In this document: piece after piece, positions 1-11,355 of the stretch
How the letters are laid out: each line of letters opens with the position of its first letter
Position numbering within the stretch: position 1 is the stretch's first letter
Assembly: GCA_958298945.1 (NCBI GenBank)
Contig: OY282605.1
Location: 5,665,811 to 5,729,810, forward strand
Reading direction: 5' to 3'
Origin: Atherix ibis
Taxonomy: Eukaryota > Arthropoda > Insecta > Diptera > Athericidae
DNA length: 64,000 nucleotides
Translations under genes and position numbers: made by a program
The notes under the pieces: model-generated
What the model was told of the DNA's origin: nothing
Databases searched by the model: none
Seen by the model: the letters and a program-made list of their open reading frames with translations, nothing else

Positions 1-11
1 CGACCCTCGTA
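1..11. repeat. Terminal inverted repeat of an irritans-like mariner cut by the window edge
   Basis: The first nine bases are the outer end of the inverted repeat found at the right ends of the elements at 11356-12643, 33189-34405 and 41073-42350, followed by the TA target duplication at 10-11. The rest of that element would lie outside the window. The match is short, but it sits exactly before a TA as expected. Confidence 0.6.
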
Positions 12-123
12 TCTTTTTAATGCTGCGCTTCATGTTGTATGATTTAAATATAAAGTTCGGGACACACTGACCATTTTTTACATATACAATTAAACATTTT
101 TTTTTTAGATTTGTTTTATTTAT

Positions 124-982
124 TTAATCAATTATATAATTTCCATCAGTTCTTATAACCTTCTCCCATCTTTCTATTAACTTATTAATACCATAAGTGT
201 AAAATTCCGTAGATTTTAATGCGGAAAATGTAGTAGGGGATGTTTTTACCTGCTCTATTGTATCAAATTTTTTATCATTAAAAAATTTTTGCAATGATCG
301 GAATAAATGAAAATTGGAAGGAGCAAGATCTGGAGAATCATAACATCCCAATTCAACTCATTTAGCTTGTGTTGGGTCATCATAGCCACATGTGGTCGCG
401 CGTTGTCGTGATGAAACACTATCCCTTTTCTGTTTACCAATTCTGGTTTATCTTTTTGAAGGGCAATGTTCAATTTGGATAATTGCTGACAATATCGTTC
501 TGCTGTAATTGTCTGATTGCGTTCCAAGAGTTCGAAATACACAATACCCTTACAATCCCACCAAACACAAAGTATAGCTTTTTTTGATGGATTTGAGCTT
601 TCGAAGATGCTTATGGGGCTTGTCCAGGTATAGCCCAATGTCTTTTTCATGTCACGTTGTTGTACACGACCCATTTCTCATCTCTCGTTACCAAACGATG
701 CAAAAAAGGTTCATGTTTTTGTCTCGCACTCAAAGCAACGCACGTTCAAACACGATCCAATAATTGATGAGGTATCCAAACGTCGTACCGCGAAACCATC
801 CCCATACGCTTCAAATGTCTTAATACGGTTGTTTGGTTGACTCCCATCATCGACGCGATCTCCATGGTGGTTAGACGTGGATTGGTGTCAATTATGACTT
901 TTAACTTGTCGTCATCAGACTTCAATGGCCGCCCGGTACGTAGTTTAAAACAATGACGTAAATGCACTTTATCGACCGACAT
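124..982 (-). pseudogene. Broken mariner transposase, cecropia/Hsmar1-like
   Basis: Relic of a DD34D mariner transposase read on the minus strand. It starts at an ATG at 982 (MSVDKVHLRHC) and ends with a C-terminal block typical of the family (GINKLIERWEKVIRTDGNYI). About 45 residues are missing just after the first helix, because the frame runs from HCFKL straight into RTGRPLKSDDDK. The second helix-turn-helix (TTVLRHLKRMG) and the linker (VWIPHQL in place of WVPHEL) follow. The first catalytic Asp survives in TRDEKWVVYNN and the second in FHHDNARPH. The third is replaced by Asn (SPDLAPSNFHLF). Several frameshifts separate the blocks. The flanking inverted repeats could not be paired with confidence, so the element bounds are uncertain. 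This copy cannot encode an active enzyme. Confidence 0.85.
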
Positions 983-1224
983 TTTGAAAAAATACAAGGG
1001 CTCTCACTGTACTCTGGCCAGGCCAAAACTGAATAGAAAGGAGAGGGAAAGCATCCTTTATACAATGGAATCATTTAAAAGAAGATACTATTCATCATTT
1101 CTGAAGAAAAAATTTTTTTACCTAGGATCATAAAAAACGGTCATAACTTTTGCATCAACCCAATACATGACCCTTAAACCAATTTAAAATAAAGAAGATC
1201 AAACTTATTATATATAACAACAAA

Positions 1225-1350
1225 AGATACATTGAGTTGCATTGGATTCTTGGTCTTCTCGGCGTCCTGGATAATGAATGGGCTAATAGTTTGGCGGAGG
1301 AGGATCTCCACCGTTCTGTAAGTACAGCAATTCCAAATTTTCCGCAGCTT
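1225..1350 (+). pseudogene. RNase H domain scrap of a non-LTR retrotransposon
   Basis: In one plus-strand frame the sequence reads WILGLLGVLDNEWANSLAEE and then about 20 further residues to a stop. This resembles the conserved RNase H tract WxPGHxGIxGNExADxLA at the C-terminal end of many non-LTR retrotransposon polyproteins (I, R1 and related clades). The histidine of GH is missing and no reverse transcriptase is seen nearby. This is therefore a short isolated fossil. Identification rests on one motif. Confidence 0.5.
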
Positions 1351-1666
1351 TTCAACAGATGATGTTTTATGTCTTTGGCCGTGCGTAGACGCTTTTCCAC
1401 ACTTTTGCCAAACCTCAGCAATCAGTCAACTCAATAACCACACCATAATTCTAGGCAAGGAAATTTCTTAGAATTCTTAAAAGAGTATCATCCTTTATAC
1501 TATTCCTGTGGTGTTCAAATCCACATTAATGTCACTTAACAGAACTCCTTCCATTGTGGAAATGCCTAAACGCAATTATGTCATTTCGAAGCCCTTTCTT
1601 TTTAACCTTTCTTAATATAAGGTGTAGTAAAAAGTTATCCATTATTTTGCCAATAGATGGCTTTAG

Positions 1667-1761
1667 GAGTCTGTATCTCCCGTTGTAACTAGATGGCGTT
1701 AGAAAGATAAGAGTCTGTATCTCCCGCGATCGGGTTGCACTAGTTGGCGTTAGAAAGATAA
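1667..1761 (+). repeat. Tandem duplication in the 5' leader of the mariner
   Basis: Two adjacent units, 1667-1710 and 1711-1761, both begin gagtctgtatctcccg and end ggcgttagaaagataa. The related copy near 62100-62165 has only one unit, so this looks like a local duplication in this copy. Confidence 0.75.
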
Positions 1762-1831
1762 GATAGATAAAAAATCTTCTCATACAGTTTTGTGATTACT
1801 TGACTCAGTATTTATTTAGCACGCGTCAAAG

Positions 1832-2902
1832 ATGGACACCAACAAAGAGAAAATACGCCATATTTTACAGTTTTTCTTCGATAAAGGTGAAAACGCAAGC
1901 CAGGCAGCTGAAAATGTGAATAGTGTTTATGGTCCTGATACTGTAACAGTCAATCACGCGCAATTTTGGTTTCGTCGATTCCGTTCCGGTAATTTTGATG
2001 TCAAAGATGCACCACGCTCTGGAAGGCCAATTGTCGAAAATGTCGATAAAATAATGGAAATCGTCGAGTCCGTCCGTCACGTAAGCACTGTTTCGATTGC
2101 CCAGGAGCTAAAAATTGCACAAAAAACCGTTTGGAACCACTTAAATAAGGCTGGATACAAAAAGAAGCTCGATGTATGGGTGCCACACGAGTTATCGCAA
2201 AAAAACCTCATGGACCGAATTTCCATCTGCGAATCGCTGCTGAATCGCAACAATATCGATCAATTTCTGAAGCGGATGGTTACTGGTCACTTACGAGATC
2301 CATTTCTGAAGCGGATGGTTACTGGTCACTTAGCGGAAAAGTGGGTCACTTACGACAACGTCAAGCAACAGCGGTCGTGGTCAAATCGCGGTCACCCGGC
2401 GCAAACGGTGGTCAAGCCAGGATTGACAGCCAGGAAGGTTTTGCTGTGTGTTTGGTGGGACTGTCAGGGAATCATCAACTATGAGCTGCTCCCCTACGGC
2501 CGAACTCTTAATTCGGACCTATACTGTCAACAATTGGACCATCTGAAAGAAGCAATCGACCAGAAGCGGCCAGCTTTGGCCAATAAGAGAGGAATTGTGT
2601 TCCTTCAGGACAACGCCAGGCCGCATACATCGATAGTGACTCGCCAGAAGTTCCGGGACCTTGGTTGGGATGTTCTTATGCATCTACCTTATAGTCCGGA
2701 CCTGCCACCAAGTGATTACCACTTCTTCCTGTCTATGACGAATGATTTTGCAGGTGAAAAATTCGCCTCAAGAGAAGATTGTGAAAATCGACTGTCCCAG
2801 TTTTTTGGCAATAGGAACGAGGGTTTCTATGAGAGAGGCATTATGAAATTACTTCCAAAATGGCAACAAGTTATCAAACAAAACGGTGCATATTTGACCT
2901 AA
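1832..2902 (+). CDS. Mariner transposase, open frame but first catalytic Asp lost
   Basis: A 356-codon frame with the mariner architecture: N-terminal helix-turn-helix region with the bridging RSGRP motif (about residues 61-66), second HTH (TVWNHLNKAGYKK), the WVPHEL linker, then the DDD domain. Mariner transposases cut and paste their own element at TA sites. The second and third catalytic aspartates are present (FLQDNARPHTS; PPSDYHFF) with the DD34D spacing. The first is not: where the sister copy reads MVTGDEKWVTYD, this one reads MVTGHLAEKWVTYD. A 39-bp tandem duplication (2258-2296 and 2297-2335, each encoding FLKRMVTGHL) sits exactly there. The frame is therefore open but the product should be catalytically dead. 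Length is close to the usual 340-350 residues plus the 13 duplicated ones. Confidence 0.85.
   Translation: MDTNKEKIRHILQFFFDKGENASQAAENVNSVYGPDTVTVNHAQFWFRRFRSGNFDVKDAPRSGRPIVENVDKIMEIVESVRHVSTVSIAQELKIAQKTVWNHLNKAGYKKKLDVWVPHELSQKNLMDRISICESLLNRNNIDQFLKRMVTGHLRDPFLKRMVTGHLAEKWVTYDNVKQQRSWSNRGHPAQTVVKPGLTARKVLLCVWWDCQGIINYELLPYGRTLNSDLYCQQLDHLKEAIDQKRPALANKRGIVFLQDNARPHTSIVTRQKFRDLGWDVLMHLPYSPDLPPSDYHFFLSMTNDFAGEKFASREDCENRLSQFFGNRNEGFYERGIMKLLPKWQQVIKQNGAYLT
2258..2335 (+). repeat. 39-bp tandem duplication inside the transposase
   Basis: Units 2258-2296 and 2297-2335 differ at only a few bases and keep the reading frame. The junction replaces the GDE of the catalytic motif. Confidence 0.9.
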
Positions 2903-2981
2903 ATCGTATCATTCTATCTATGCTAAATAAAAGATTCAATTTAATGCAAAAATTATGGATTTCTTTTTACTATACCTAATA

Positions 2982-4555
2982 TTTAAATATATTCTATAAA
3001 ATTCAACAATCTCTCACTATTCCCTATAACTGACTATGAACAAATTTCTTTAAGTAAGTTTGGAACGTTAATGGTCGTGGTGCAACGAAAAGGTCACTAA
3101 CTTTTATTTCAGAGGCCACTCACATAAGCAAGAAACTTTTTCTTCAAGGACAGAAAGCATTTCTCAATAATCAAGAAAATTTTGTTGATTTTAAAAAATT
3201 TCAATAATCCAAAAAATTAAATTTTTGTTCAAAAAATGACCAAAAAGCTTATAACGATACTAACGCCATCTATGTGCGAAACGACGAATTACATGTATAA
3301 ATAAATTCATATTTTCCACACCAACTCTCACTAAATTAATACAATTATAACATTAATATTAATAATAAATATTATAAAGACAATAGTAGTAATAAAAATA
3401 ATTAATTATGAGTAAATAACTATCAGAATTTGAAACCAAACAACAATAATATAATTTTTATACCAGAAAACAACACACCAATTTAATAATGATCTTTTAA
3501 TAATATTATACAAATATTGTGATGAATACAGGTGATGGTAATTAGCATTATTTATATAATATTTACTTATGAAGCAATTGGTATTTTTTGCCTCTTTTTA
3601 TGATTGTTAATTCTCAATTAGCAGACACGTCAATTAAGGATAATATTTAATTAGTTGAAATGCATACTCGTTATCATCAACAACCAAAAAAATATAATAA
3701 TTGGTTCCCGTTCAATGAATCGATGTTAAATTACAAAATGATAGAATGTAAATATTAAATTATTATCAATACAGGATCCACAAAGAATATTTACAAGGTA
3801 AAAACGCAAATATGAATTACCTGGTTCAGGAGAAAAAAAAATGGAAATTTCGTATGATGATTATTGGGCACAGTTGTAATGATGATGTTGATGATCAACG
3901 TGATGCTTTATAACAGAATCGTTGACTACAATGCGTCCAGTACATAACAAATAATATTTCTCAATTTAAATTGAGATTTTTTTGTTGTTTATTCCAAATT
4001 TTTTTTCAATTATATTTTGTAGATGCAATTCTATATGAACTGAAAATTGACTGTTCTTATTGGAAAATGTATATATGCTCTGTAGGTATCTGTTATAAAT
4101 TTTCCAAACGCATATGATCAAAAAGGAAAATTTATATGGAATTTAAAGAAAATTTTACACATCAACAATTAATTCTGTTAACCAAATGGAATTGTTCACA
4201 TGAAATATTTATCTTTTAAAAATATGAAAATCAATATTTTCACTTATTTTTTATTTGATAAGCAAAAATTATTCCTTAAAACAAATTTTATTATTTATAA
4301 CTTGTTGTTATTTTCCCTATTTTAATTGTATTGAAAATTTTTGTTAAATTCACTTTCAATAAACAATTTAAATATAAACTCTCAAATTTGGTATTATTTC
4401 AACAATTTTTTTTTAGTACGAATTTAGTAAGCTGGTCAGCGCCATCTAGTAGCATTATGTCATTTGTACAAATCTACCGATTAGAACTGGTTTTTTTTTT
4501 AATTTTAAATAAAACTAATATTTTGTATGGAAATTTCTTTATTTTTTAATTGAAA
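2982..4555. other. AT-rich stretch without a recognisable gene
   Basis: Long runs of A and T and no coding signal. A short tract at about 3260-3290 (taacgccatctatgtgcg) resembles the leader of the cecropia-like mariners (taacgccatctagtgcaa). That similarity is too short to call an element. Confidence 0.6.
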
Positions 4556-4559
4556 TAAA

Positions 4560-4900
4560 ATAGACACGTTACCATTTTATGAATAACAAACAATATTAGG
4601 CAAATATCTACCAAGACTACGTTTACCATATTACTAAAAAATAGGCCATAAAAATTGATTACCATGTCTCTGTAGTGCACTGCAATTTTCAGTTGCCCAA
4701 ATACGATAATTTTGCTTGCGCCGCCTAAGTGAAAATAAACCTCATCCGAGAACCAACCCCATGTTGGAAATGATTTAGTTCTTGCACCAATTTGATGTTT
4801 TAAGACTGAAGAGCCAAATTCTTGTACAAAATTCGCCATGTGCTGGTCCTCGGACGAGGGTTATTCTCGATTGCAGGCTCAGCTGGACGATCATTATGAC
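4560..4900 (-). pseudogene. DD41D-type mariner transposase fossil
   Basis: Read on the minus strand across frameshifts, this stretch gives RTSTWRILYKNLAL, then LVQEL, then FSDEVYFHLGG and KQNYRIWATEN. These are the end of the helix-turn-helix domain and the region around the first catalytic Asp (FSDEAHFxLxGxVNKQNCRIW) in rosa-type mariners. The order and spacing fit. No inverted repeats or downstream catalytic blocks are seen, so this is a fragment. Confidence 0.6.
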
Positions 4901-4904
4901 TAAT

Positions 4905-6628
4905 AATATTAGAAGCCTCATTTACGAAATATGGCTTTCCCAGAACAATCATTTTGAATTATTTTAAAACGATTTTTGATCAAAATTGAAGATATTATAA
5001 TAAATGCTAAAAAAACTAGCCAATTTTTTTTAAAAATAAATATACAATATTTTGCCAGCACTTGGCATTAAATTAAATTATTTTTTTCCCAAATTAAACT
5101 TGATGAAAATTGAAAATAATTTATTTACAGTAAATGGTTCGTCAGGGTGTGATTATATTCTTCAAAATTATTTTTTTTTTCTTAAATTTTACTAACTATA
5201 AAAAGCACACCTGATAGATAAATAAATATATTATTATGTAAAGGAAAATTACACTTTCTTTAAAAAACTTAACAAGCAAAATTGATAAAAAAAAAAAACA
5301 TTGACGAGTTCAATATATTCTAATGGAATTCGTAGTTAAAAACCTTTGCATTACGAAACGTATTTTTTTTTCGATGATGCTTTTCAGTTTCTTTTTCTAA
5401 AAACAAATTTTGTTCATCGAAAATAAAAGTACCGGGGTTGCTTTGTCTTTGGATGAATATTACGAGAGCAATGTTCGGGAATCAAATGGAGAAAATAATA
5501 ATACATAATCAGACAGAGTACAGTCCGTTGAAATTTCGTAAATATTTTCATCAGCATTTCTATCCGAAAGCTATAATTATTAAACGAATTTGTACATATT
5601 CCATTTGGTATTTCTGTAACTGTCCGATTCTGAGTTTGGCTATGGTTCTGGATCTGTATCGAGCGCATACATCACGAACCGATCTAACAAGAGTAGCCTC
5701 TAATGATCTTAATGGCGCATAACTGATCTTAAAGATCAGTTGAAAATTGGGTTCGTATTCATCAGATATTAAGTAGCCGAGGTAAACAGACCCTCATCTG
5801 GATCTGAAACTAGCAGACTGTTGAGTTGTGCTTCCTCCTCAATTTTTGGTTATATAGTATTCACAATAATGAATTGAATCCATTCACATCCAAATACAGC
5901 GTTCAACTATTAGGGAATCAAAATTCGAAGACGTATTTTTCAAATTCATCGAAGCAGAATTAACCGCAACAAGACAACATACCATTGGACGATGAATGGT
6001 AGATGGTAGATGATAGATCGTTTCAAACGGGAATATTCCTGTAAATATGCCCTCTGATAATTAGGAATAAATTTTCAAAATTATTAAAATCAAATCATAA
6101 ACTGGCCACCACATCATCACGAACCAGTTGGTACTACTGTGATCTCAGAATGGAAACCTGCCCTCCCTGACTGTCTTTCTTTGAATAGGTTATGAATGAC
6201 GCCAGGCTATAATTAAGATGTGAATCCAAGAATCAGATGGACGCGTAGATAGTTCAGAATAAGATTAAGATTATTTCGTTTCAATTCATGTAGTCTTTCA
6301 ATGAGAACAGAAACTGGCCACAAATATTATATATGAAATCGTTAAGTACATATTTATGGATGGAAAAATTCTTTTAATAATTTAGATACATCCAACATAA
6401 GAAATGATAATAAGAACAAATTATCTTCATTTTCATGGATAGCTTAGCATACTCGTAATTTTGCAAGAAGAAACGCTTTTCAATAAATTCTTTTGCAATT
6501 TTATGAGATTCAGTCAAATCGTTATCAAAATTAAGTAAATATTATTTTTTTTACGGTTGGAAAAATTTCATAAAAACAATACACTTTTGAGTATCTATCT
6601 ATTCGTTAAGGCAGATATATTTTTGATT
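4905..6628. other. AT-rich stretch without a recognisable gene
   Basis: No gene seen. It contains a short perfect hairpin at 5721-5741 (aactgatctt, one base, aagatcagtt). The part at 5400-6300 is less AT-rich, but none of its short open frames resembles a known protein. Confidence 0.5.
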
Positions 6629-6630
6629 TA

Positions 6631-7866
6631 CGAGGGTCGTTCAATAAGTCCTTAGAAAATCCGAGAAATTGCGCTCGTAGTGTCGGTAAAATTGCGCTCG
6701 TAGTGTCGGTTGTTTTTGTAAGTAGAATTATCGACAGGAAAGCCGTCAAAATTTCAGCTCGATCCATAGCGTAGGTCAATTTCTATCGTCGATTAAAATT
6801 AATGACATTTATTTGTGCATAACAATGGAAAAAAGCGAGTTTAGGGCTGTCATCAAACATCTCCATTTGAAAGGCTTAAGCCCGAAAGCCGAAAGAAATC
6901 AAAGCCGAGTTGGATGCAGTTCATGGCACATCTGCACCTGTGTTTGCGACGGTTTACAATTGGGTGAATGAATTTAAACGTGGCCGTTCATCCACGAAAG
7001 ATGAACATCGTTCAGGACGCCCAGTTGAGGTGTCTACTTCTGAAATCATCGACAAAATCCACGATCTGATTTTGAACGGTCGGCGAATTAAAGTGCGCGA
7101 ATTAGTTGAGGCCACGGGCATATCACAAGGTACAGTCGCTTCAATTTTGCATGAAAAATTGTCTGTGAAAAAAATTTCGGCAAGATGGGTGCCGCGTTTG
7201 CTCGCAGAGGAGAATAAGCGCAATCGTGCAGTGGACTCTGAGGCTATGTTGGCACTCTTTCATCGCAATCCTGCCGAATTCCTTCGTCGATATGTCACTG
7301 TGGACGAAACCTGGATACACTGCTACACTCCAGAAACGAAGAGACAGTCATCACAGTGGATTTGCAAGGGTGAACGGGCTCCGAAGAAGGTAAAAACTGT
7401 GCCATCGGCCGGTAAGGTGATGGCCACGGTCTTTTGGGATTCGCAGGGCATCATTTTTATCGACTACTTGGAAAAAGGAAAAACAATAACAGGAGCGTAT
7501 TACGCGTCGTTATTGCAACGGTTGAGCGAGGAAATCAAAGAGAAACGCCCCCATCTGAAGAGAAAAAAATCCTCTTGCATCAGGACAATGCGCGTGTGCA
7601 CACCTGCGCTGTTTCCATGGCCAAAATTGTGGAATTGACAGCATCCCGCTTATTCACCAGATTTGGCCCCGAGTGACTATTTTCTTTTCCCCAATCTGAA
7701 GAAAGGACTTGGCGGACGACGGTTCACTTCCAACGAGGACGTCATTGCTCAAACGGATGAGTATTTTGCAGAACTTCGGAAATCCTATTTTTTGGACGGG
7801 ATAAAAATTTTGGAAAACCGGTTGGAAAAGTGTATAGAGCTATATGGAGATTATGTTGAAAAATAA
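6631..7866 (+). mobile_element. Irritans-like mariner, 3' end missing
   Basis: The left inverted repeat cgagggtcgttcaataagtc begins after TA at 6629-6630. The similarity to the other copies of this family stops right at the transposase stop codon, and no right inverted repeat follows. A tract of about 22 bp in the leader (attgcgctcgtagtgtcggt) is duplicated in tandem at about 6668-6710, unlike in the sister copies. Confidence 0.88.
6825..7866 (+). pseudogene. Irritans-like mariner transposase, frameshifted
   Basis: The start ATG at 6825 opens MEKSEFRAVIKHLHLKGLSPKA. A 7-bp tandem duplication (ccgaaag, about 6882-6895) then shifts the frame. From 6910 the protein resumes with the HTH domain, the WVPRLL linker and the first catalytic Asp (VTVDETWIHCYTPE). 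Near 7560 a one-base loss shifts the frame again; the second Asp block (LHQDNARVHTC) lies in the new frame. A 14-bp deletion at about 7638 removes part of the spacer before the third Asp (LAPSDYFLFPNLKK). The C-terminal end (CIELYGDYVEK) is intact. It resembles the Himar1 type of transposase by motif. At least three frame breaks make it inactive. Confidence 0.9.
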
Positions 7867-7879
7867 AAGCTATACATCG

Positions 7880-8400
7880 GCGGTGGAGACTCTATTTTTG
7901 ATGAACACAAAAAAAGATCAGGTAAAAAGAAACATTGGAAAATTACTGGGGGACTTGTCAAGTGTCTGCAATGTCCGATCTGACGTGAAGAACAATGTTC
8001 CTTGCATGTTTATAAAAAAAAACTTGGTTGACAGTTTATCCTGGATAGTCCTTACAAGAGCCCTAACTCATGCCACAATCTTCAACAATTTTCTAAATTG
8101 AATCCCTTCCTGAGCGCAGTTAGTTTTACACTGGTTCTCGAACTTTAAAAAATGCTTAATGGCAACGCGAAATTTGTGCTCTTGATAAGATGTTTGTTGC
8201 AACTTTTCATAATTTTAAATTATCAAATTTACCGAGCTTAACAAAACATTTAATGGCACAACGTTGCTGTAAATTTCGCTATTCCAATTTTTGTACAGCC
8301 TTAAAAAAAAGTAGTTACCGCACAAGATTGAAACTTGCACTGTACATCTAGGAGTTTTTGGGGAGCCCTGTTGTTGGATTTTAGCGGATTCAGAGCGCAA
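7880..8400 (-). pseudogene. Fossil of a second DD34D mariner lineage
   Basis: The minus strand yields broken blocks in mariner order: KCFVKLGKFDNL (helix 1, compare xKFCxKLGKxAxET), KLQQTSYQEH, and further on TSDRTLQTLDKS. The same blocks recur at 14250-14640, 17300-17664, 43010-43200 and 44340-44640, where parts of the catalytic domain are clearer. This copy begins about 15 bp past the truncated 3' end of the irritans-like element. It is decayed beyond any function. Confidence 0.6.
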
Positions 8401-8404
8401 CGAT

Positions 8405-9100
8405 GTTCACTCAATGTCATTTGAGAGTAGAAGAGATAGTCTTTTTTGTTGGCGAGAGAATGAAGGAAGAGGAATAATTAAAACCAACAAAATTGGAAAC
8501 ACCGTGAAATACCCACATTGGACTTTCACTCTACCTGATCCTCAGTATCCAGAAATATCATGTCAGTGAGCAGCTGAGCCTACAAAGGTAAGGCGTCGTA
8601 TATATGTGCAACAGGAGCACTTTCAACATCAAAGTGGGCAGGGGTAGTATTGGAAATGGCTAGGAGGGAGCAATTAACACCAAGACTCCCTCCGAAACAT
8701 CTCTATTACTCCTCTAGTCGAGTCATATGTTTTTTTTTCTTTCAAAAAGAGAAGCTATTTAAAAAAACAAAATCTTTAGTTTCCTTTACAATATTTCTTT
8801 CCCGTTCAAAAAAGTTTTCCATTTTTTTCTTCAACCTTACCGTTCCCTGGCCCACCTCCTTTTTCGCTGGAGAAGTTTACACCTTAGGTGCCTCCAGTTT
8901 AAATATGTTATACCCACCATACGGCATGATTTTTTTTTGTTATGTTTGAGTGCGAATGCGATAGTGGTAAGATAAATAACACTCTTACAATCCCGCAAAA
9001 CTAGCCACGTCTTCGGGATGTCCTGGTTGACAATATCAGACTTCACGTCCACACTGAAATTTTTGTTTTTACACCACCACTCAATCTTCTAACTCCTTTA
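8405..9100. other. Unassigned stretch with a motif shared with 46.7 kb
   Basis: No protein recognised. A tract at about 8870-8900 (gagaagtttacaccttaggt) resembles one at about 46684-46712 (gagaagttaacacctttggg), each followed by a pyrimidine-rich tract, so both may belong to one repeat family. A G-run lies at 9110-9119. The sequence acaaaggtaagg at about 8582 looks like a splice donor, but no exon could be supported. Confidence 0.35.
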
Positions 9101-9102
9101 GA

Positions 9103-9196
9103 GCTATGGGAGGGGGGGGGGACATAACAGAACGTAGAAAGGACGTTAACAGTGATACCAGATCAGTGATGCCAGGCTAATTACTTTTCCTTGTAT
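9103..9196 (-). repeat. 5' terminal fragment of the second DD34D mariner lineage
   Basis: The reverse complement starts tacaaggaaaagtaattagc and continues with ctggcatcactgatctggt. It aligns with the 5' end of the fossil at 17300-17664 (tacaaggtgtggcagaaaag, ggctggcatcagtg). It ends at a TA about 5 bp before the next element. Confidence 0.55.
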
Positions 9197-9199
9197 ATA

Positions 9200-10077
9200 A
9201 AGGGTTTTCGAATAAGAGTGATATGATTTCTTTTAAAAAAAAACCACACTAATTGTTAAGGAAATTCAAATGGTTTTTATTTAATGTGAAGTACAATCGA
9301 TACAATTAAGTTCTGAATAAAACGCCATTCAAATGGCCTCCACGACTTCTTTTGCAGGAATGAATTCGATGAACTCAATTTTCGAGAACTCTTTCCACTA
9401 AATCAACTCGAATATTAACTTCTAAAGCTTGACGAGAGTCTGGTTTATTGCTAAAGACCAATGACTTCAAATAACCCCACAAGAAATAGTCTAATGGTGT
9501 TAAATCACAACCTCTTGGAGGCCATTCAATGTCACAATTTCTTGAAATAATCGAATCTCCAAACTTTTCACGCAATAATTCCGTTGTTGCACGTGCTGTG
9601 TGGCACGTAGCCCCGTCTTGTTGGAACCAGATGTTGTCAAGATCAACTTCTTCCAATTTCAGCCATAAAAAGTTGGTTATCATCGATCTATACCGTTCTC
9701 CATTGACAATAACGGTCTTACCAGCTTCATTTCGAAAAAAGTACGGACCGATGATTCCACCAGACCAAAAACCACACCAAACTGTCAATTTAGGTGAATA
9801 TAATGGGTGTTCATGAATAATTTGTGCATTTTCTTCGCACCAGAATCGACAGTTTTGCTTATTTACCGTCGCAAAAGCGCACGAAAAGTTGCAATTGGGG
9901 AATGATTATTTTGATAATAAAATTGAAAGATTTGTAAACTTTGTTCTTGCGTATATCTCTCCATGATGAAATTGTAAGCACTACTGAATACAATGAAAGA
10001 AAAAAAGACATATCATGACATATTACAAATGGCCGAAACGTCACTAAGAAATCATATCACTCTTATTGGAAAACCCT
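9200..10077 (-). mobile_element. Rosa-type (DD41D) mariner deletion derivative
   Basis: Terminal inverted repeats of about 30 bp flank the element. The left end reads agggttttcgaataagagtg; the right end is its near-perfect reverse complement (one mismatch in the first 20 bases), and the match continues through atatgatttctt. The element is about 0.88 kb, shorter than a full mariner, because the transposase gene has a large internal deletion. The exact first base is uncertain by a few positions, since both ends lie in TA-rich sequence. Confidence 0.85.
9306..9964 (-). pseudogene. DD41D mariner transposase with internal deletion
   Basis: It starts at the ATG at 9964 with MERYTQEQSLQIFQFYYQNN and runs through the first helices to about 9870. 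The frame then jumps to VNKQNCRFW, so most of the DNA-binding domain and the first catalytic Asp are deleted. The remainder is well kept: TVWCGFWSGGIIGPYFF, VNGERYRSMI, the second Asp in WFQQDGATCHTA and the third in CDLTPLDYFLWGY. I count 41 residues between them, which defines the rosa-type DD41D group. A frameshift near 9375 separates the family's C-terminal tail (CKRSRGGHLNGVLFRT). The product would be inactive, but the intact ends could still be moved in trans. Confidence 0.85.
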
Positions 10078-10079
10078 AT

Positions 10080-11353
10080 ATTTATAAGAAATCATCTTTA
10101 AATAAAAAAAAATTCTGCCAAAAAAAAAACCGAAAGATCTCATAGTAACTAATTCAGTTAACTTTAGGTGCCCGAATTAATAGTTGCAATTTTCTAAGTC
10201 AGCACGATTATTGGTATTCACAGGCAACTTTTCTTCTCTTAATCTATTGTCTGTTTTTATGCTTTATTTTTGCATAAAAATCTCAGTTTATGCTCAGGTT
10301 TTTGAAAAACATTCACCACTCAGATTCCTCCAACTAGACTCGGACAATTTGTCACAGATTTTTTTTAAAAACTTCGCAAAGAAAAAATGTCAAAGAACTC
10401 TTAACCAAATCAACAGTCAGTAAACCACTAATAGACCAATTAATTATTAATTAATTTCAACAACAAATTAATTCAATCAGCAAATAGTATCACTTTTCAA
10501 CAAAAATCATTTCCATTTTAATAATAAAAATTAAGAAACAACAAAACCAAAAAGGCTCCACAATAACATCCTGCCCATGTTTGTTATTATTTTACATACA
10601 AGAGGTTCGTCTTGAGTTAAAAAAGAACGAATCCAGTCCAGATCAACAATTCAACATTAAATAAATTCACGTCTAAATGCATTTTTCTTGTATTCGAAAA
10701 TAATTACTACCTACGATGACATTAAATGGAATAATTTATTGACACTATTGCATACCGAAAAGAACGAACCGAATTAATTTTCATTTTCAAATTTTTAAGC
10801 AATAAAAAAATTCCAATTCTGTTCGTCTTACTTGTCAATTTGTTGGTTCTTCTGTTGTTGACGAAAATTTTCAATAATAAAATAAATATTTTTTTAAATG
10901 TTCACAGTATCATATCCCATAGATGGTATGCAAATAAGATGAGAATTAATAACGTTAGCCGTACACCTGAGGTGATTAATATATCGTTTTAAGAAAAGAA
11001 AAATGTTCAAAACACAATAAATAATTCACACTCTTTATCAAGAGTTCGATGTTAGAAGTAAACCGAAATTAGTTAATAAAAATAATTCGAATAGTAATTG
11101 TCAAGTAGAAAATCAATACAAGGAGATGATCTTAAAAGTTGCAGTGTTCTTAACATGTGAAAGGACAGTTATTATCTAATTTATTGCGAATTTGTTTTAT
11201 GTTGCATACGAAAATGTTGGTAACGATCATCTACTAATAGGAAATGGGACGTCTCCTCTTAATAAATTCGGTGTAGATGTCCTTCGTGTAGCTGTAGTAG
11301 GAAAAGAGTATATTGTAAAGAGTCGACAGTGGTGCACGTCTATAAAAACTAAC
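10080..11353. other. AT-rich stretch without a recognisable gene
   Basis: No coding, RNA or repeat structure that I can support. Confidence 0.55.
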
Positions 11354-11355
11354 TA

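Larger units (their letters stand above)
1618..2979 (+). mobile_element. Full-length cecropia-like mariner element
   Basis: The element is bounded by imperfect inverted repeats. The left end reads taaggtgtagtaaaaagtta, and the reverse complement of the right end reads ttaggtatagtaaaaagaaa. TA target duplications lie at 1616-1617 and 2980-2981. The total of about 1.36 kb is usual for a mariner. It carries one transposase frame (1832-2902) in plus orientation. A second copy of the same family lies at 61126-62188 on the minus strand. Confidence 0.88.

Noticed and set aside
8480..8595. Possible exon ending at a donor-like acaaaggtaagg
   Set aside because: One donor-like site is expected by chance; no acceptor, frame conservation or protein similarity could be shown.
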